From CAZJVD01 sp964549505 (GTDB lineage Bacteria > Bdellovibrionota > UBA1018 > CAZJVD01): a DNA stretch of 64,000 nucleotides. The notes beneath the pieces were generated by a model. That model was not told the origin of the DNA and made no database searches. It was given only the letters and a program-made list of their open reading frames with translations. Of this stretch, positions 18,945-30,658 are shown piece after piece. The stretch spans positions 124,001 to 188,000 of the forward strand of contig CAZJVD010000005.1 of the NCBI GenBank assembly GCA_964549505.1, in the 5' to 3' direction. Each line of letters begins with the position of its first letter. The stretch's first letter is position 1. A program made the position numbers and the translations under genes.

Positions 18945-19769
18945 ATGCAAAGACAGGGTCCTAACCCATGCGCCGCTGAGTTTCTCAAGCGGCAGATCGC
19001 TGAACGGAGGCTCACGGTGCGCGAACTCGCACGCCGCGCTGGTTTCACGTCTCCAGCGCTCCTTTCGATGATCTTAAACGGCAAACGCCGATTGAGCACA
19101 ACCGCGGCTGCCCAACTCGCGCTCGCTCTTGAACTCAAGCCAACCGACCGTAAATTTTTGGATCTTCTTGCCCGCGCGGAGGCCCCACGCGAATCCTCGA
19201 TACGCGAGAAAGCTCGTGGTGACATCCTCAAGATGCAGTCGCGCGACCCCGCAACCCTTCTCTCCGCAAGTCAGTATCGCTTCTTTTCTCTTTGGTATGT
19301 TCCGGCGATCTACGTGATGGTCGGCTTCGATCGTTTTGTCGAAGATCCGGCTCGCATTGCCCGCACCCTCGGCGCCAGCGTGAGTCGAACGGATGTTCAA
19401 ACCACACTCACGGATCTTGAACACCTCGGCCTTATCCATCGCGACACAAAGGGACGTTACCGTCAAACTGCCTCGTCGGTCACAACACCCGATGAACTTC
19501 CCAGGGACGCGCTCAAACAGTACTACACACAGACACTGGAACGCGCGCGAGCGGCTCTGGAGCTGCCACCCGATGGGCGCGAGTTCGGCGGTCTCATGAT
19601 TGGTATTCCGAAGGAAGCACTTCCCGAGGTCAAACGCCGCATTCGTCAGTTTCGAAAAAGTCTCAACACATGGCTCAGCGAATTTTCGGACGCCGAGCAA
19701 GTCTTTCATATTCAGATCAATTGTTTTCCGGTGACAAGCCAGATTGACAAAAAAGGAGTTCGGTCGTGA
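18945..19769 (+). CDS. TIGR02147/DUF4423-family HTH regulator
   Basis: 274 residues from ATG 18945; the longer TTG frame would start right beside the palindrome. An XRE-like helix-turn-helix lies at residues ~20-60 (TVRELARRAGFTSPALLSMI, then NGKRRLSTTAAAQLALAL). The C-terminal ~170 residues match the DUF4423 pattern: SASQYRFFSLWYVPAIYVMV, a winged-helix-like segment (LTDLEHLGLIHRDTKGRY) and IPKEALPEVKRRIRQFRK. Families of this type are multiplied in predatory and related bacteria and are often paired with a downstream secreted protein. Here its stop overlaps the GTG start of a secreted protein (19766-19769), so it likely forms an operon with and controls the two paralogues. Confidence 0.85.
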   Translation: MQRQGPNPCAAEFLKRQIAERRLTVRELARRAGFTSPALLSMILNGKRRLSTTAAAQLALALELKPTDRKFLDLLARAEAPRESSIREKARGDILKMQSRDPATLLSASQYRFFSLWYVPAIYVMVGFDRFVEDPARIARTLGASVSRTDVQTTLTDLEHLGLIHRDTKGRYRQTASSVTTPDELPRDALKQYYTQTLERARAALELPPDGREFGGLMIGIPKEALPEVKRRIRQFRKSLNTWLSEFSDAEQVFHIQINCFPVTSQIDKKGVRS

Positions 19770-21709
19770 GAAGCTGTATCGTTGTTTTATTATGTGCCCT
19801 GTCCGTAACCTCTGCGACCGCGCAGGGATTGCCCGGCGAAGGCGGCGCCGGAAGCGGTAACCGACTTCTTGCGTTCAGCTCGGCAACGCTAGGGTTTACG
19901 CTGAAATACTCTTCGGAACTTCAGTTAGAAGAATCAGCTGACGGCAGCGTCGTCGTCTGTAACTCTCGCATCGCGACGGGACGCGAAGACGTTACGACGT
20001 GCTTAACATCTGACGACGAAAGCAAACCAGTTTCGAAGATGTCAGTGAGTGTGGCTCTTCGCGGGGTTGAAACGTTAGACGAACTCAGGCAATGGCTTGC
20101 GATCGTTGAGCCAAAACTGGATTTCGAATCAACTGTCATTGGAGCAATGCAGGGATATAAGTCGGAGACCATCACGCCCACTGGGGTAGCAATTCGCGTG
20201 TATCTTCTTAGCTCAGAAAAAGTGGCGTTAAAGGCCGAAGTCGAAGCGTACACCTATGCGCGAGGTATCGAACTCGTTCTTCCCATTCTACAAACGTTTC
20301 GTGCAGGTAAGGAAGATCGCGATGGCCCGCAACTGCTGGACATTGAGCGAAACGACATCTCTGTTGGGCCCGGTCGCAAGCCTATCATTCGCTTCAAGGC
20401 GTTCGACGATGCTTCAGGATTGAAACTGAAGAACGGCGTGCTCATGACATTTGCACCGGCAAACTTTTCTCCCGAAAGTCCACTGGCTGACATTGCACAG
20501 AAGTACTGGACCACGGGGACATACTCCGAGCTCATTCTCAGAGACGATGGATGGTATGACGTAGATTCCCTCAAGCCCGAGGCATATCGTTACATGCCCG
20601 CCGGTAGTTACTACTTGCTTCATTTCTCTCTTGAGGACCGGGCAGGAAACATCGCGGTCTATTCCCTAAAGGGATGCGGACAAAGAAAAAAGGCGGTCGC
20701 TTCCCGCCACTACTGTCGCAGTGTCAATCGCTCGACCGAGAACAGATCTGAAACGCTAACCACCATTCCTGCGTTTGTTCTTAATTACATTGATGAAGAC
20801 GGTGCCGATCAGGTTCCTCCCCAAATACTCGATATGAAATTCAGTTCCATCGTCATCCACGACGATAAAACGTTAAGCTCGCAAGGCGCCTTTGCTGCTC
20901 GTCTGACAGACTCGAAATCTGGCTTGATGCCATCTTACCCTGCTCATATCTGGGTTATTAATGATCCGGGCGCGATTTTGCTCCAAAGTGTGCCCCGGGA
21001 TTTAAGAAGTTACTTTTCCATTTTTGCAACGACTCCGCATTCTGGAATATTTTACGGAAATCTCGTCAGAATCCAAGGCCAAGCAGGCGAACAGGGTTGG
21101 TATGAACTTGTCTTTCATCCAGACTCTCGGTTCGAGCGTCTATATTGGATGGGCTCTGACCTCGCTGCATTTGTCGAAATCAGCGTCACCGATCGCGCCC
21201 GCAATACGACCGTAATCCGAGAAAACCTTTCGCGAGTTAGGCGATCAGCTTTACGCGCAGTAGACTACACTCCGCCTACAATCATAGAATTGAAGCAAAC
21301 AGATACCGCTGGGGAACCCTTAAGTGGCATCACACTGTTTACTATCGATCAGGAGAAGGGCAGCTACGTCGACAGTTGGATAATGTTCGACGTTCGTAGT
21401 ACTCAGAACTTCTCGACGGCGCATGACGTGTCGTTCCCCCTGAAACTTCAGTGGTACGAAACCAGCACAGAAGCACAGTTCTATGTATCGGGTGTCTCGT
21501 CGGCTCGTCCCTTCAACGGATGGGAGGATCCGTTTGGGCTAGGTCTTGCCTGGGATCGCGCTACATCATCAGACGTTTTGCCACCTGGACGCTATCTGGT
21601 TCGCGAAGCGACCATTTGGGACCGGGCAGGGAATCAGTCACAAGCTTTCTATCCAAAGGATGTCTTTTTCACCGTTCCAAAGAAGGAAGATCGTCATGAA
21701 GTTCGGTAA
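19766..21709 (+). CDS. Secreted multi-domain protein, paralogue A
   Basis: 647 residues from GTG 19766, with AAAAAGGAG at 19751-19758. The signal peptide MRSCIVVLLCALSVTSATAQ is followed by a Gly-rich stretch (GEGGAGSGN) and a domain of about 150 residues (LGFTLKYSSELQLEES...). Later parts contain repeated D-x-AGN-like motifs (EDRAGNIAVYSL, TDRARNTTVI, WDRAGNQSQAFYP), a hallmark of beta-sandwich, Ig-like domains in surface proteins. No enzyme motif is seen. It is coupled to the regulator upstream and overlaps paralogue B by 14 bp. Bases 19832-20002 are identical to part of paralogue B, while the rest is clearly diverged. Confidence 0.75.
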   Translation: MRSCIVVLLCALSVTSATAQGLPGEGGAGSGNRLLAFSSATLGFTLKYSSELQLEESADGSVVVCNSRIATGREDVTTCLTSDDESKPVSKMSVSVALRGVETLDELRQWLAIVEPKLDFESTVIGAMQGYKSETITPTGVAIRVYLLSSEKVALKAEVEAYTYARGIELVLPILQTFRAGKEDRDGPQLLDIERNDISVGPGRKPIIRFKAFDDASGLKLKNGVLMTFAPANFSPESPLADIAQKYWTTGTYSELILRDDGWYDVDSLKPEAYRYMPAGSYYLLHFSLEDRAGNIAVYSLKGCGQRKKAVASRHYCRSVNRSTENRSETLTTIPAFVLNYIDEDGADQVPPQILDMKFSSIVIHDDKTLSSQGAFAARLTDSKSGLMPSYPAHIWVINDPGAILLQSVPRDLRSYFSIFATTPHSGIFYGNLVRIQGQAGEQGWYELVFHPDSRFERLYWMGSDLAAFVEISVTDRARNTTVIRENLSRVRRSALRAVDYTPPTIIELKQTDTAGEPLSGITLFTIDQEKGSYVDSWIMFDVRSTQNFSTAHDVSFPLKLQWYETSTEAQFYVSGVSSARPFNGWEDPFGLGLAWDRATSSDVLPPGRYLVREATIWDRAGNQSQAFYPKDVFFTVPKKEDRHEVR

Positions 21710-23597
21710 TCTGTTTTGTACTTTCATTGTCACCACACTCCTCTGTGGTTTTTCTGAAGCGGCACGACGGCCACCCGGCGAAGGCGGCGCCGGAAGCGGT
21801 AACCGACTTCTTGCGTTCAGCTCGGCAACGCTAGGGTTTACGCTGAAATACTCTTCGGAACTTCAGTTAGAAGAATCAGCTGACGGCAGCGTCGTCGTCT
21901 GTAACTCTCGCATCGCGACGGGACGCGAAGACGTTACGACGTGCGTGAGGTCGGATGACGACAATAAACCGGTATCGAGAATTACCATCGGCCTTGGTCT
22001 GCGAGGCGCCCATAGCTTACGGGAGCTTCGGACATGGCTTGATCTCCGCGAGCCAGACACCCGATTTACTGAAGTCACGATCGGAGGAATGCCAGGCTTC
22101 AGAGTTGAGCAGGTCAGTCCAAGCGACGTCGCGATACGCGCTTATCTTCTCAGTCCCGAACAGGTTGGCATCACCATTGAGGTCGAAGCATATACCTATG
22201 CGCGTGGAGTGGAATTGATCTTACCTGTGCTACAGACCTTTCATGCTGGCAAAGAAGATCATACTGCTCCGACACTGCTTGCAATCGAACCGATGAAAGA
22301 AGTTGTTGTCGGTCCCAACCGCCCTCCAATGATCCGATTCAAAGCCGTGGACGATGCGTCGGGCTTAGACCCGTTACAATTTCGTGCAATGTCCTTTTCT
22401 TCAGTCGCAAGAACTCCGGAGCAGTCGATGACTGAGGGATCGCTCCATGGCTGGGAATTCAGTGAGTCCAAGCTCATTTCGGACAAGGACGACTGGTTCT
22501 CTCTTTCTCCGGCGCCGTCCGATGAGTACCGCTTTAGACCCGAAGGTGACTACTACCTCCGGCATTTCTACATCACCGACCAACTGGGAAACACAGCCGT
22601 ATATTCCCTTGAACGGTGCGACCAGGAAGCGATTCCGATCAGCGATCGCTTTTACTGTCGCCTGCTGTTTGAAGATCTCGTACGTCCTAAAGTAAAGGGA
22701 GAACTCACAAACATTCCTGCCTTCATCGTTCACTATCGTGACGAAGAAGCTGTCGACATCGAACCACCGACGGACATCGAGGTGCAGATAGCTCCCATCA
22801 TCATTAGGTCGGATCGAACGGTGAGTACTCAGGGAATTTTCTCGGTTCGCTTAAGAGATCTCGTTTCCGGCCTCTTACCCTCTTATGAAGCATCGCTTTG
22901 GGTCGCCGACCAATATGTGTCAGATGGGATCTCTAGGCAGTATCGAAATGCCATCCAGCTCGAAGGTCATCTGATTCGGAAGATCGGAGTCGCAGGAGAA
23001 CAGGGGTGGTACGAGTTCACGTTCGATCCAAACATGAGATTTGAACGCTTGTATTGGCTGGGGGATCGGCTTACGGCGTTTCTAGACGCAACCTGGATCA
23101 AAGATCGAGCGGGAAATCGGATGGAGGTTCTTCGAGCACAAATCCCTATTATTAGGTTCGAAGCGCCGTACATCCACCGCGATGAAGTCGCACCACAAAT
23201 CCTAGATCTACGACCGGAGACGTCATCGAAGCCTTCGACCGCCTTCGAACTCTTGGCATCCGACGAACTGTCCAGCTCCGATGCCGGGTCAGGACTCGAC
23301 TCCTGGATCAACCTGACTGTGAGTCCAGTGCAGAATCTCACGAAAATATACCAAATCGTGTTGCCGCTTGTAACTTCCTCCCGAAAGAACGACAGACCTC
23401 TCTTTGATCCGTCGAATCGATCTGCGATTTACTGGCTCCGCTCTTGGGATGCGAAATCGGTCGGGAAACGAATAAGTCCGGAGCAAGATCTACCGCCCGG
23501 ACGCTACATGATACGAAGTGCCTCTGCGTGGGACCGAGCGGGTAACGTGTCCAAACCCTATTATCCTAAGGAGCTCTATTTCGACCTAACCAAATAG
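21696..23597 (+). CDS. Secreted multi-domain protein, paralogue B
   Basis: 633 residues from ATG 21696, which follows AAGGAAG and overlaps the end of paralogue A. The signal peptide is MKFGNLFCTFIVTTLLCGFS...A. The layout is the same as paralogue A: a Gly-rich start, LGFTLKYSSELQLEES, then Ig-like segments with TDQLGNTAVYSLERC, IKDRAGNRMEV and WDRAGNVSKPYYPKELYF. The paralogues look moderately similar outside the identical 171-bp tract. The last codons (L-T-K-stop) lie inside the right copy of the 20-bp repeat, so the end of the gene coincides with the end of the module. The role is unknown; a cell-surface or secreted interaction is plausible. Confidence 0.75.
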   Translation: MKFGNLFCTFIVTTLLCGFSEAARRPPGEGGAGSGNRLLAFSSATLGFTLKYSSELQLEESADGSVVVCNSRIATGREDVTTCVRSDDDNKPVSRITIGLGLRGAHSLRELRTWLDLREPDTRFTEVTIGGMPGFRVEQVSPSDVAIRAYLLSPEQVGITIEVEAYTYARGVELILPVLQTFHAGKEDHTAPTLLAIEPMKEVVVGPNRPPMIRFKAVDDASGLDPLQFRAMSFSSVARTPEQSMTEGSLHGWEFSESKLISDKDDWFSLSPAPSDEYRFRPEGDYYLRHFYITDQLGNTAVYSLERCDQEAIPISDRFYCRLLFEDLVRPKVKGELTNIPAFIVHYRDEEAVDIEPPTDIEVQIAPIIIRSDRTVSTQGIFSVRLRDLVSGLLPSYEASLWVADQYVSDGISRQYRNAIQLEGHLIRKIGVAGEQGWYEFTFDPNMRFERLYWLGDRLTAFLDATWIKDRAGNRMEVLRAQIPIIRFEAPYIHRDEVAPQILDLRPETSSKPSTAFELLASDELSSSDAGSGLDSWINLTVSPVQNLTKIYQIVLPLVTSSRKNDRPLFDPSNRSAIYWLRSWDAKSVGKRISPEQDLPPGRYMIRSASAWDRAGNVSKPYYPKELYFDLTK

Positions 23598-23616
23598 TGT
23601 CCGGCACCTTTTGGTT
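23586..23616. terminator. Right repeat copy with bidirectional terminator-like hairpin
   Basis: AACCAAA (23588-23594) pairs perfectly with TTTGGTT (23610-23616) around a loop that holds TGTCCGGCAC, itself partly palindromic. It sits between two converging genes, paralogue B and spoVR, where a bidirectional terminator is expected. Its first 20 bases are the second copy of the repeat at 18780. Confidence 0.55.
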
Positions 23617-25129
23617 ACAGCAACCGCTCGGAGAACTCGCCCTTGTTGATCGACAACAGCTTCCGCTGACTCTCCACGGTCGTTTCGATATTGATGGGTC
23701 GGCGCCAGAGTTCCTGAAGCGCGCGCAACGTTTCACGCGCGTATTTGTGATCGAGATCGACCCCCTGGTGTTTGTGCCAGAGTAGGAGTTCGCCGCGGTT
23801 TTCGAAGTTACCGTCGGTCACATAGATAAACGGATTGCCCATGTTCGTGAGCATGGTGAGCATCTTGTCTTTTACTTTTTTGAATTCTCGTTCCGCGATT
23901 TCGTACTGATTAGTTCTGCGATTGAACTCAAACGTGTAGAGCTTGTGCCGGATTGCAAACTCCATCGTTAAGTAATTATCGATGAACATGAGATCGTTAC
24001 AGACTTTTCGAACTTCGAAAATCTTCTGCCGCCCAAGTCCTGCTTTTGTATCCCACTGCTCTTTCGCGACGATGTCGTCGCACTCATCGTACGCTTTTCC
24101 GAACTTACCGCGGTTCCAGCGATCCTCGATGTCACGGAACAACTCGATGCCGACCTTGTACGGATTGAGGCGCCCAGGTTGCATCGCCAGCGTTCCAGCG
24201 TGGGCATCGGCAAAGTCGATGATCTCAGAGTCTTTGAGAGCTTTCTCCGTCATGATCTTCGAGTGCCAGTAACTCGCCCAACCCTCGTTCATGATCTTGG
24301 TCTGCATCTGCGGAATGAAGTAGTAAGCTTCATCCCGGATGATGCGCAGAACTTCACGCTCCCAATCCTCGAGCGGTGCGTATTGAAGCAGAAACCTTAG
24401 AACGTCTTTCTGTGGCGAGTCCGGAATCTTCTTCGCCTTCTCTTTTTCGTCAACCGTGCGCTTCCGCTGACTATCTACAAAGTCTTTTGGATTGATGTAC
24501 GGAGACATGTACTCGCGATCGACTTTAAGCTTGTTTTCGTTCTCCTGCGGACGTGCATCGCCCGCACCCCAGCGCTGCGCGTGTTCTTGATCGCGACGAC
24601 GCTTTTCGATCTCAGCTTCTTCGAAGGGCAGAAAAGGATCGATCAAGTTCTCTAAAGACAGACAATGGTCGATAAACGTTTCTACGCGCTCTTGACCATA
24701 GCGATCCATATAACCGCGGATCTTGACGGCGTGATTAGCCATCGTGTCCAACATCTTGCGATTCGTTTTCGAGAACCAATAATTGTTTTTGAAAAAATCA
24801 ACGTGGCCATACACGTGCGCGATCACCGTTTTGTTATCCGTGATCGAATTTGAACTTAGAAGATACGCGTACGAGGGATCCGTATTGATAACCATCTCGT
24901 AGATTTTCTGAAGCCCCCACTCATGGCCCTTAGAAAACTGATCGTAATCCATCCCAAAACGCCAGTGCGGATACCGAACAGGAAACCCGCCATACGACGC
25001 CAGCGCGTTGATCTGTTGATAATCGACCATTTCAAAAATCGTATCGAAGAAATCTAAACCATAACCCCTGGCGTAACCTTCGATATCGCGTTTGATCTTA
25101 AGAAGGTCTTCGGAGAGTGACACGATCAC
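23615..25129 (-). CDS. spoVR: SpoVR family protein
   Basis: 504 residues. The N-terminus has the family pattern: YGLDFFDTIFEMVDYQQINA, FPVRYPHWRFGMDYDQFSKG and INTDPSYAYLLSSNS. The conserved segments HVYGHVDFFKNNYWF and GWASYWHSKIMTE follow. The biochemical function of SpoVR is not settled; the family is named after a Bacillus sporulation gene but is widespread in non-spore-formers. It is the last gene of the prkA-yeaH-spoVR operon and overlaps yeaH by four bases. In enteric bacteria the cluster is tied to stationary-phase and nitrogen stress. Confidence 0.92.
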   Translation of the reverse strand: MIVSLSEDLLKIKRDIEGYARGYGLDFFDTIFEMVDYQQINALASYGGFPVRYPHWRFGMDYDQFSKGHEWGLQKIYEMVINTDPSYAYLLSSNSITDNKTVIAHVYGHVDFFKNNYWFSKTNRKMLDTMANHAVKIRGYMDRYGQERVETFIDHCLSLENLIDPFLPFEEAEIEKRRRDQEHAQRWGAGDARPQENENKLKVDREYMSPYINPKDFVDSQRKRTVDEKEKAKKIPDSPQKDVLRFLLQYAPLEDWEREVLRIIRDEAYYFIPQMQTKIMNEGWASYWHSKIMTEKALKDSEIIDFADAHAGTLAMQPGRLNPYKVGIELFRDIEDRWNRGKFGKAYDECDDIVAKEQWDTKAGLGRQKIFEVRKVCNDLMFIDNYLTMEFAIRHKLYTFEFNRRTNQYEIAEREFKKVKDKMLTMLTNMGNPFIYVTDGNFENRGELLLWHKHQGVDLDHKYARETLRALQELWRRPINIETTVESQRKLLSINKGEFSERLL

Positions 25130-26237
25130 TTCCCCTTCCCTAAAAAGTCTTTGATCGACTGCAAAATGCCGTCTTTGTTTTCGATCTTCGACAAGATCAC
25201 GGAGTCGTGCTTCTTACCAAAATGTTCCGCAAGGTCTTTATAGAACTGCCCCGAACCGTACCGACTCTCGACTTGGCCATAACAAAACACATTCGATGCC
25301 GGCAGCAACGTCTTCTCTAAAACCTCAAGACAGAGCCGCGTGTCCTCGCCGGACCAGTTGTCGCCGTCGGAAAAATGAAAGGGATAGATATTCCACTCCG
25401 ACGGCGGATAATCCGTCGTGATCAGTTTCTCACAAAGCTTGTACGCCGAACTGATCAGTGTGCCACCTGACTCACGCGTACGAAAAAATGTCTGCTCATC
25501 AACCTCACGAGCCGTCGCATCGTGGATAATGTAACGAGTCTCGATACCCTTGTATTGAGATCGTAACCACGTATCGATCCAAAACGCCTCCGTGCGAACG
25601 ATCTCTTTTTGCTCGTCGCCCATCGAACCGGACACGTCCATCATGTAGATAATGACCGCCGAGTTTTCATGGCGAATCTCGGTTTTCCACGAACGATAAC
25701 GTCGATCCTTTCGCGTTGGAATGATGATGGGGTTATCGGGATTGTACGACCCCGATGCGATCTGACGCTTCAGCGCTTCTTTGAACGTGCGCTTAAAGTG
25801 GCGCAAAGACTCGGGACCCTGACTCGCAATCCCCGTAAACTTCTCCAGCTTAGCTTTGAGTGCTTTTTTTCCACGCGGCTCAATCTTAGGAAGCTCGAGT
25901 TCTTCGCCTAAGATCTCGGCCAACTCTTGGAGAGAAAGATCAACCTCGAGTGCGTGTTCGCCGGGTAAGTTTCCAGCCTCACCGGCTCCCGGCTGTTGAT
26001 TCGGATCGCCCTGGCCGACAGCATCTCCGGGATTACCTTTGCCCTGCCCGACACCGCCCTGCTGCTTTTGTCCGAACCGAAAACGCGGAATCTCGATCTG
26101 AGGCAAAGGGATGGTGACCATCTCCTTCCCCTTTTTTCCGATCATCTCGCCATGGGTGATATAGCGCTTGAGGTCCTGCTTAATCTTCCCTTTAACGATC
26201 TGTCGAAAGCGGGAGTGATCCTGCTTAATCGAATAAA

Positions 26238-26241
<4 letters not shown>
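25126..26241 (-). CDS. yeaH: DUF444/YeaH-type von Willebrand factor A-like protein
   Basis: 371 residues. The start IKQDHSRFRQIVKGKIKQDL and the Gly/Gln-rich region near residues 60-90 (GVGQGKGNPGDAVGQGD) are typical. A VWA-like core follows with IYMMDVSGSMGDEQKEIV, in which DVSGS is a MIDAS-type metal site, and later FSDGDNWSGED. The protein probably acts as a partner of the PrkA kinase encoded upstream. ATGA overlaps join it to both neighbours, so expression of the three genes is coupled. No odd features were noted. Confidence 0.92.
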
Positions 26242-28316
<2,075 letters not shown>

Positions 28317-28526
28317 GCTTGGTCTCCCTCTGTTTTCATTATAGCCAAACTTCTGAAAGAATAGCGTCCTAGTTTCTCTTCAACTGACATGCTTCTACTG
28401 CGGACGCTTCGGGCTATGAATTGATTTTTTCACCCCTTGCCACTGTCGTCAATTCCGGCCGTCAATTCTTTGGCAACAATTACGGAGTTGATGGAAGCCC
28501 TCCACTAGCGGTAGTTTTGACTTTAA

Positions 28527-29858
28527 ATGCAGAAAGAACTCGATCATTGTGCGCGCCAGCTCGGAAAACTCAAAATCAAAGAGTACGAGATCTACGGGAC
28601 TACTCGACGCAGCATGCTGATTCAATCCCGCGACTTTAAGACCGACTCCATGATTCAATCAGAGGACGTCGGAATAGCGGTTCGCGTCCTCAGCAAGGGC
28701 CGAATGGGTTTCAGCTTCACGACCTCGCTCGACAAACAGGCTCTTGAGTCAGCTGTGAAAACTGCCATCCAGACCGCAGTACTGATGCCTGTCGATAAAT
28801 ATCAGGGCCTATTCAGCGGTGACAAAACCAAGCTGACCCCTCTTCTACCCATCGATACGAAGGGCATTGGAGTTTCCGCGGACAAGAAGACAGCGCTCGC
28901 AAAAGAACTCGAAAAGCGCGTCCGTTCAGCGGATAAGCGCGTGAAAGCCGTGCGCTCGGCAGCTTTCAAACAAACCGAGACTCAGACTTGGCTGGTTCGC
29001 CCCAAGATGAAACCTGTTCAGGATCGAAGTGCCGTTTTCTCGCTCTCGGTGGCCTGCAAGGCCGACCAAGGAAGCGAATCGCAAATGGGTTACGATTTTC
29101 GCTTTTCACGTAAGTACGACGCACTGGACCTCGATGCGGTCGCCCAGCAAGCGGCTTTGAACGCGACCGAACATCTTGGAGCCACTCGACCCAAGTCCAT
29201 CAAGACGGCCGCGATCCTAAGAAACAACGTTGTTTCTGAGCTTTTGGAGTTTTTGTCAGCCAGTTTTTCAGCAGAAGAATTGGACAAGGGACGCAGCCTT
29301 CTCATCGGGAAGAATGGCCAAGCCGTGTTCAGCCCTTTACTCACGCTGACCGATGACGGCATTCGGGCCGATGGGCTCGGTTCGAGTCGTTTCGATGGTG
29401 AAGGCGTTCCCTCGCGAATCAATACGCTGATTGAAAACGGCGTATTCAGAACGACCCTGACCAATATCTATTACGCTCAAAAAATGGGGCTGCCACTCAC
29501 GGCAAGCGCCGTGCGTTCGATCAAATCTCCTCCAACCATCGGGTTTTCGAACCTGGTTCTCAAACCCGGAAAGGAGTCCCTCGAAGCCCTCGTGAAGAAA
29601 GTGCATCGCGGCGTGATCATCACGGATCTCATGGGGTTACACACAGCTAATCCAGTCACTGGAGATTTCTCATTAGGCGCGTCAGCGATCATGATCGAGA
29701 ACGGGAAACTCGGTGGTCCACTGCGCGAGTTTGCTGTCTCGGGTAACATCCTTACCCTTCTGTCTCGCTGTGAAGCCGTAGGCTCGGATTTTCGTTTTTT
29801 TGGAACGGTCGGAACCCCCTCGTTGGTCGTTCCTGAGATCACTCTTAGCGGAGCCTAG
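28527..29858 (+). CDS. pmbA: TldE/PmbA family metalloprotease subunit
   Basis: 443 residues. The pattern matches the TldD/TldE fold: IQSEDVGIAVRVLSKGRMGF early, then RSLLIGKNGQAVFSPLLT, a central loop (GLGSSRFDGEGVPSRIN) and VHRGVIITDLMGLHTANPVT followed by GDFSLGASAIMIENG near the end. The HExxxH zinc motif of TldD is absent, which identifies the non-catalytic partner TldE/PmbA. With TldD it degrades unfolded or modified peptides. No tldD is present in the window. The gene lies two bases before the PP2C gene, so the two are likely cotranscribed. Confidence 0.88.
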   Translation: MQKELDHCARQLGKLKIKEYEIYGTTRRSMLIQSRDFKTDSMIQSEDVGIAVRVLSKGRMGFSFTTSLDKQALESAVKTAIQTAVLMPVDKYQGLFSGDKTKLTPLLPIDTKGIGVSADKKTALAKELEKRVRSADKRVKAVRSAAFKQTETQTWLVRPKMKPVQDRSAVFSLSVACKADQGSESQMGYDFRFSRKYDALDLDAVAQQAALNATEHLGATRPKSIKTAAILRNNVVSELLEFLSASFSAEELDKGRSLLIGKNGQAVFSPLLTLTDDGIRADGLGSSRFDGEGVPSRINTLIENGVFRTTLTNIYYAQKMGLPLTASAVRSIKSPPTIGFSNLVLKPGKESLEALVKKVHRGVIITDLMGLHTANPVTGDFSLGASAIMIENGKLGGPLREFAVSGNILTLLSRCEAVGSDFRFFGTVGTPSLVVPEITLSGA

Positions 29859-29860
29859 TA

Positions 29861-30631
29861 ATGAAGCTTGTCTCGGCGGCTCTTTCCGATATCGGACGTA
29901 AGCGAAGTCAGAATCAAGACTCCCTTCTCGTAGAGCCCGATCTTCAACTTTTCATTGTCGCCGACGGAATGGGCGGACATTTGGGCGGGGGAACTGCGAG
30001 CTCTATGGTCGTGAGTTCTGCTCCGGGCACACTCCAGTCGCATGCCAATGGCGGCGCTTTCGACCCACGGGTGGCCATCATGGACGCGCTCGCGAGCGCC
30101 AACCGCAAGATTTACGAGCGTTCTTCACACGATCCTGAACTCGAAGGTATGGGCACGACCACGACCGCTCTCTGGTTTGTCAACGGCCAGGCCGTCATCG
30201 GTCACGTGGGCGATAGTCGCTGCTATTGTTTTCGGTCGCGAGCTGCGTGGCAGCTCACACGCGATCACTCGCTCGTCGAAGAAAAGCTCCGTGCAGGACT
30301 GATCACACGCGAACAGGTAAAAACAGACCTCATGAAAAACGTCATCACACGTAGTGTGGGATTTGAGCCCGAAGTCCTTGTCGATGTGTACGCAAAACCC
30401 GTTCAAAAGCTGGATCTCTTTTTGCTGTGCTCGGACGGTGTTTCAGGACAGATGGATGAGGATGAGATCCGCACGGCTGTCGATCGCGAGATCTTTCAAT
30501 CGGGATCGACTGACGAACCTGCCACCGAAGAACGACTCAAAGCACTTTCGCAATATCTGATTCAACGCGCTAACGACCACGGCGGTGAGGACAATGCGAC
30601 CGTGATTTTGGTGCAAGTCGCCGAAGTTTAG
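29861..30631 (+). CDS. PP2C-type serine/threonine phosphatase
   Basis: 256 residues, a bare PP2C catalytic domain. Metal-binding and active-site motifs are intact: SDIGRKRSQNQDSLL, FIVADGMGGHLGGG, GMGTTTTALWF, IGHVGDSRCYCFR, LLCSDGVSGQMDEDEI and EDNATVILV. It removes phosphate from Ser/Thr residues in the cytoplasm. No Hanks-type kinase lies beside it, although PrkA is encoded nearby on the other strand. It follows pmbA by two bases. Confidence 0.92.
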   Translation: MKLVSAALSDIGRKRSQNQDSLLVEPDLQLFIVADGMGGHLGGGTASSMVVSSAPGTLQSHANGGAFDPRVAIMDALASANRKIYERSSHDPELEGMGTTTTALWFVNGQAVIGHVGDSRCYCFRSRAAWQLTRDHSLVEEKLRAGLITREQVKTDLMKNVITRSVGFEPEVLVDVYAKPVQKLDLFLLCSDGVSGQMDEDEIRTAVDREIFQSGSTDEPATEERLKALSQYLIQRANDHGGEDNATVILVQVAEV

Positions 30632-30658
30632 TGATACGCTCGGAAGCCTAAAAGACCT

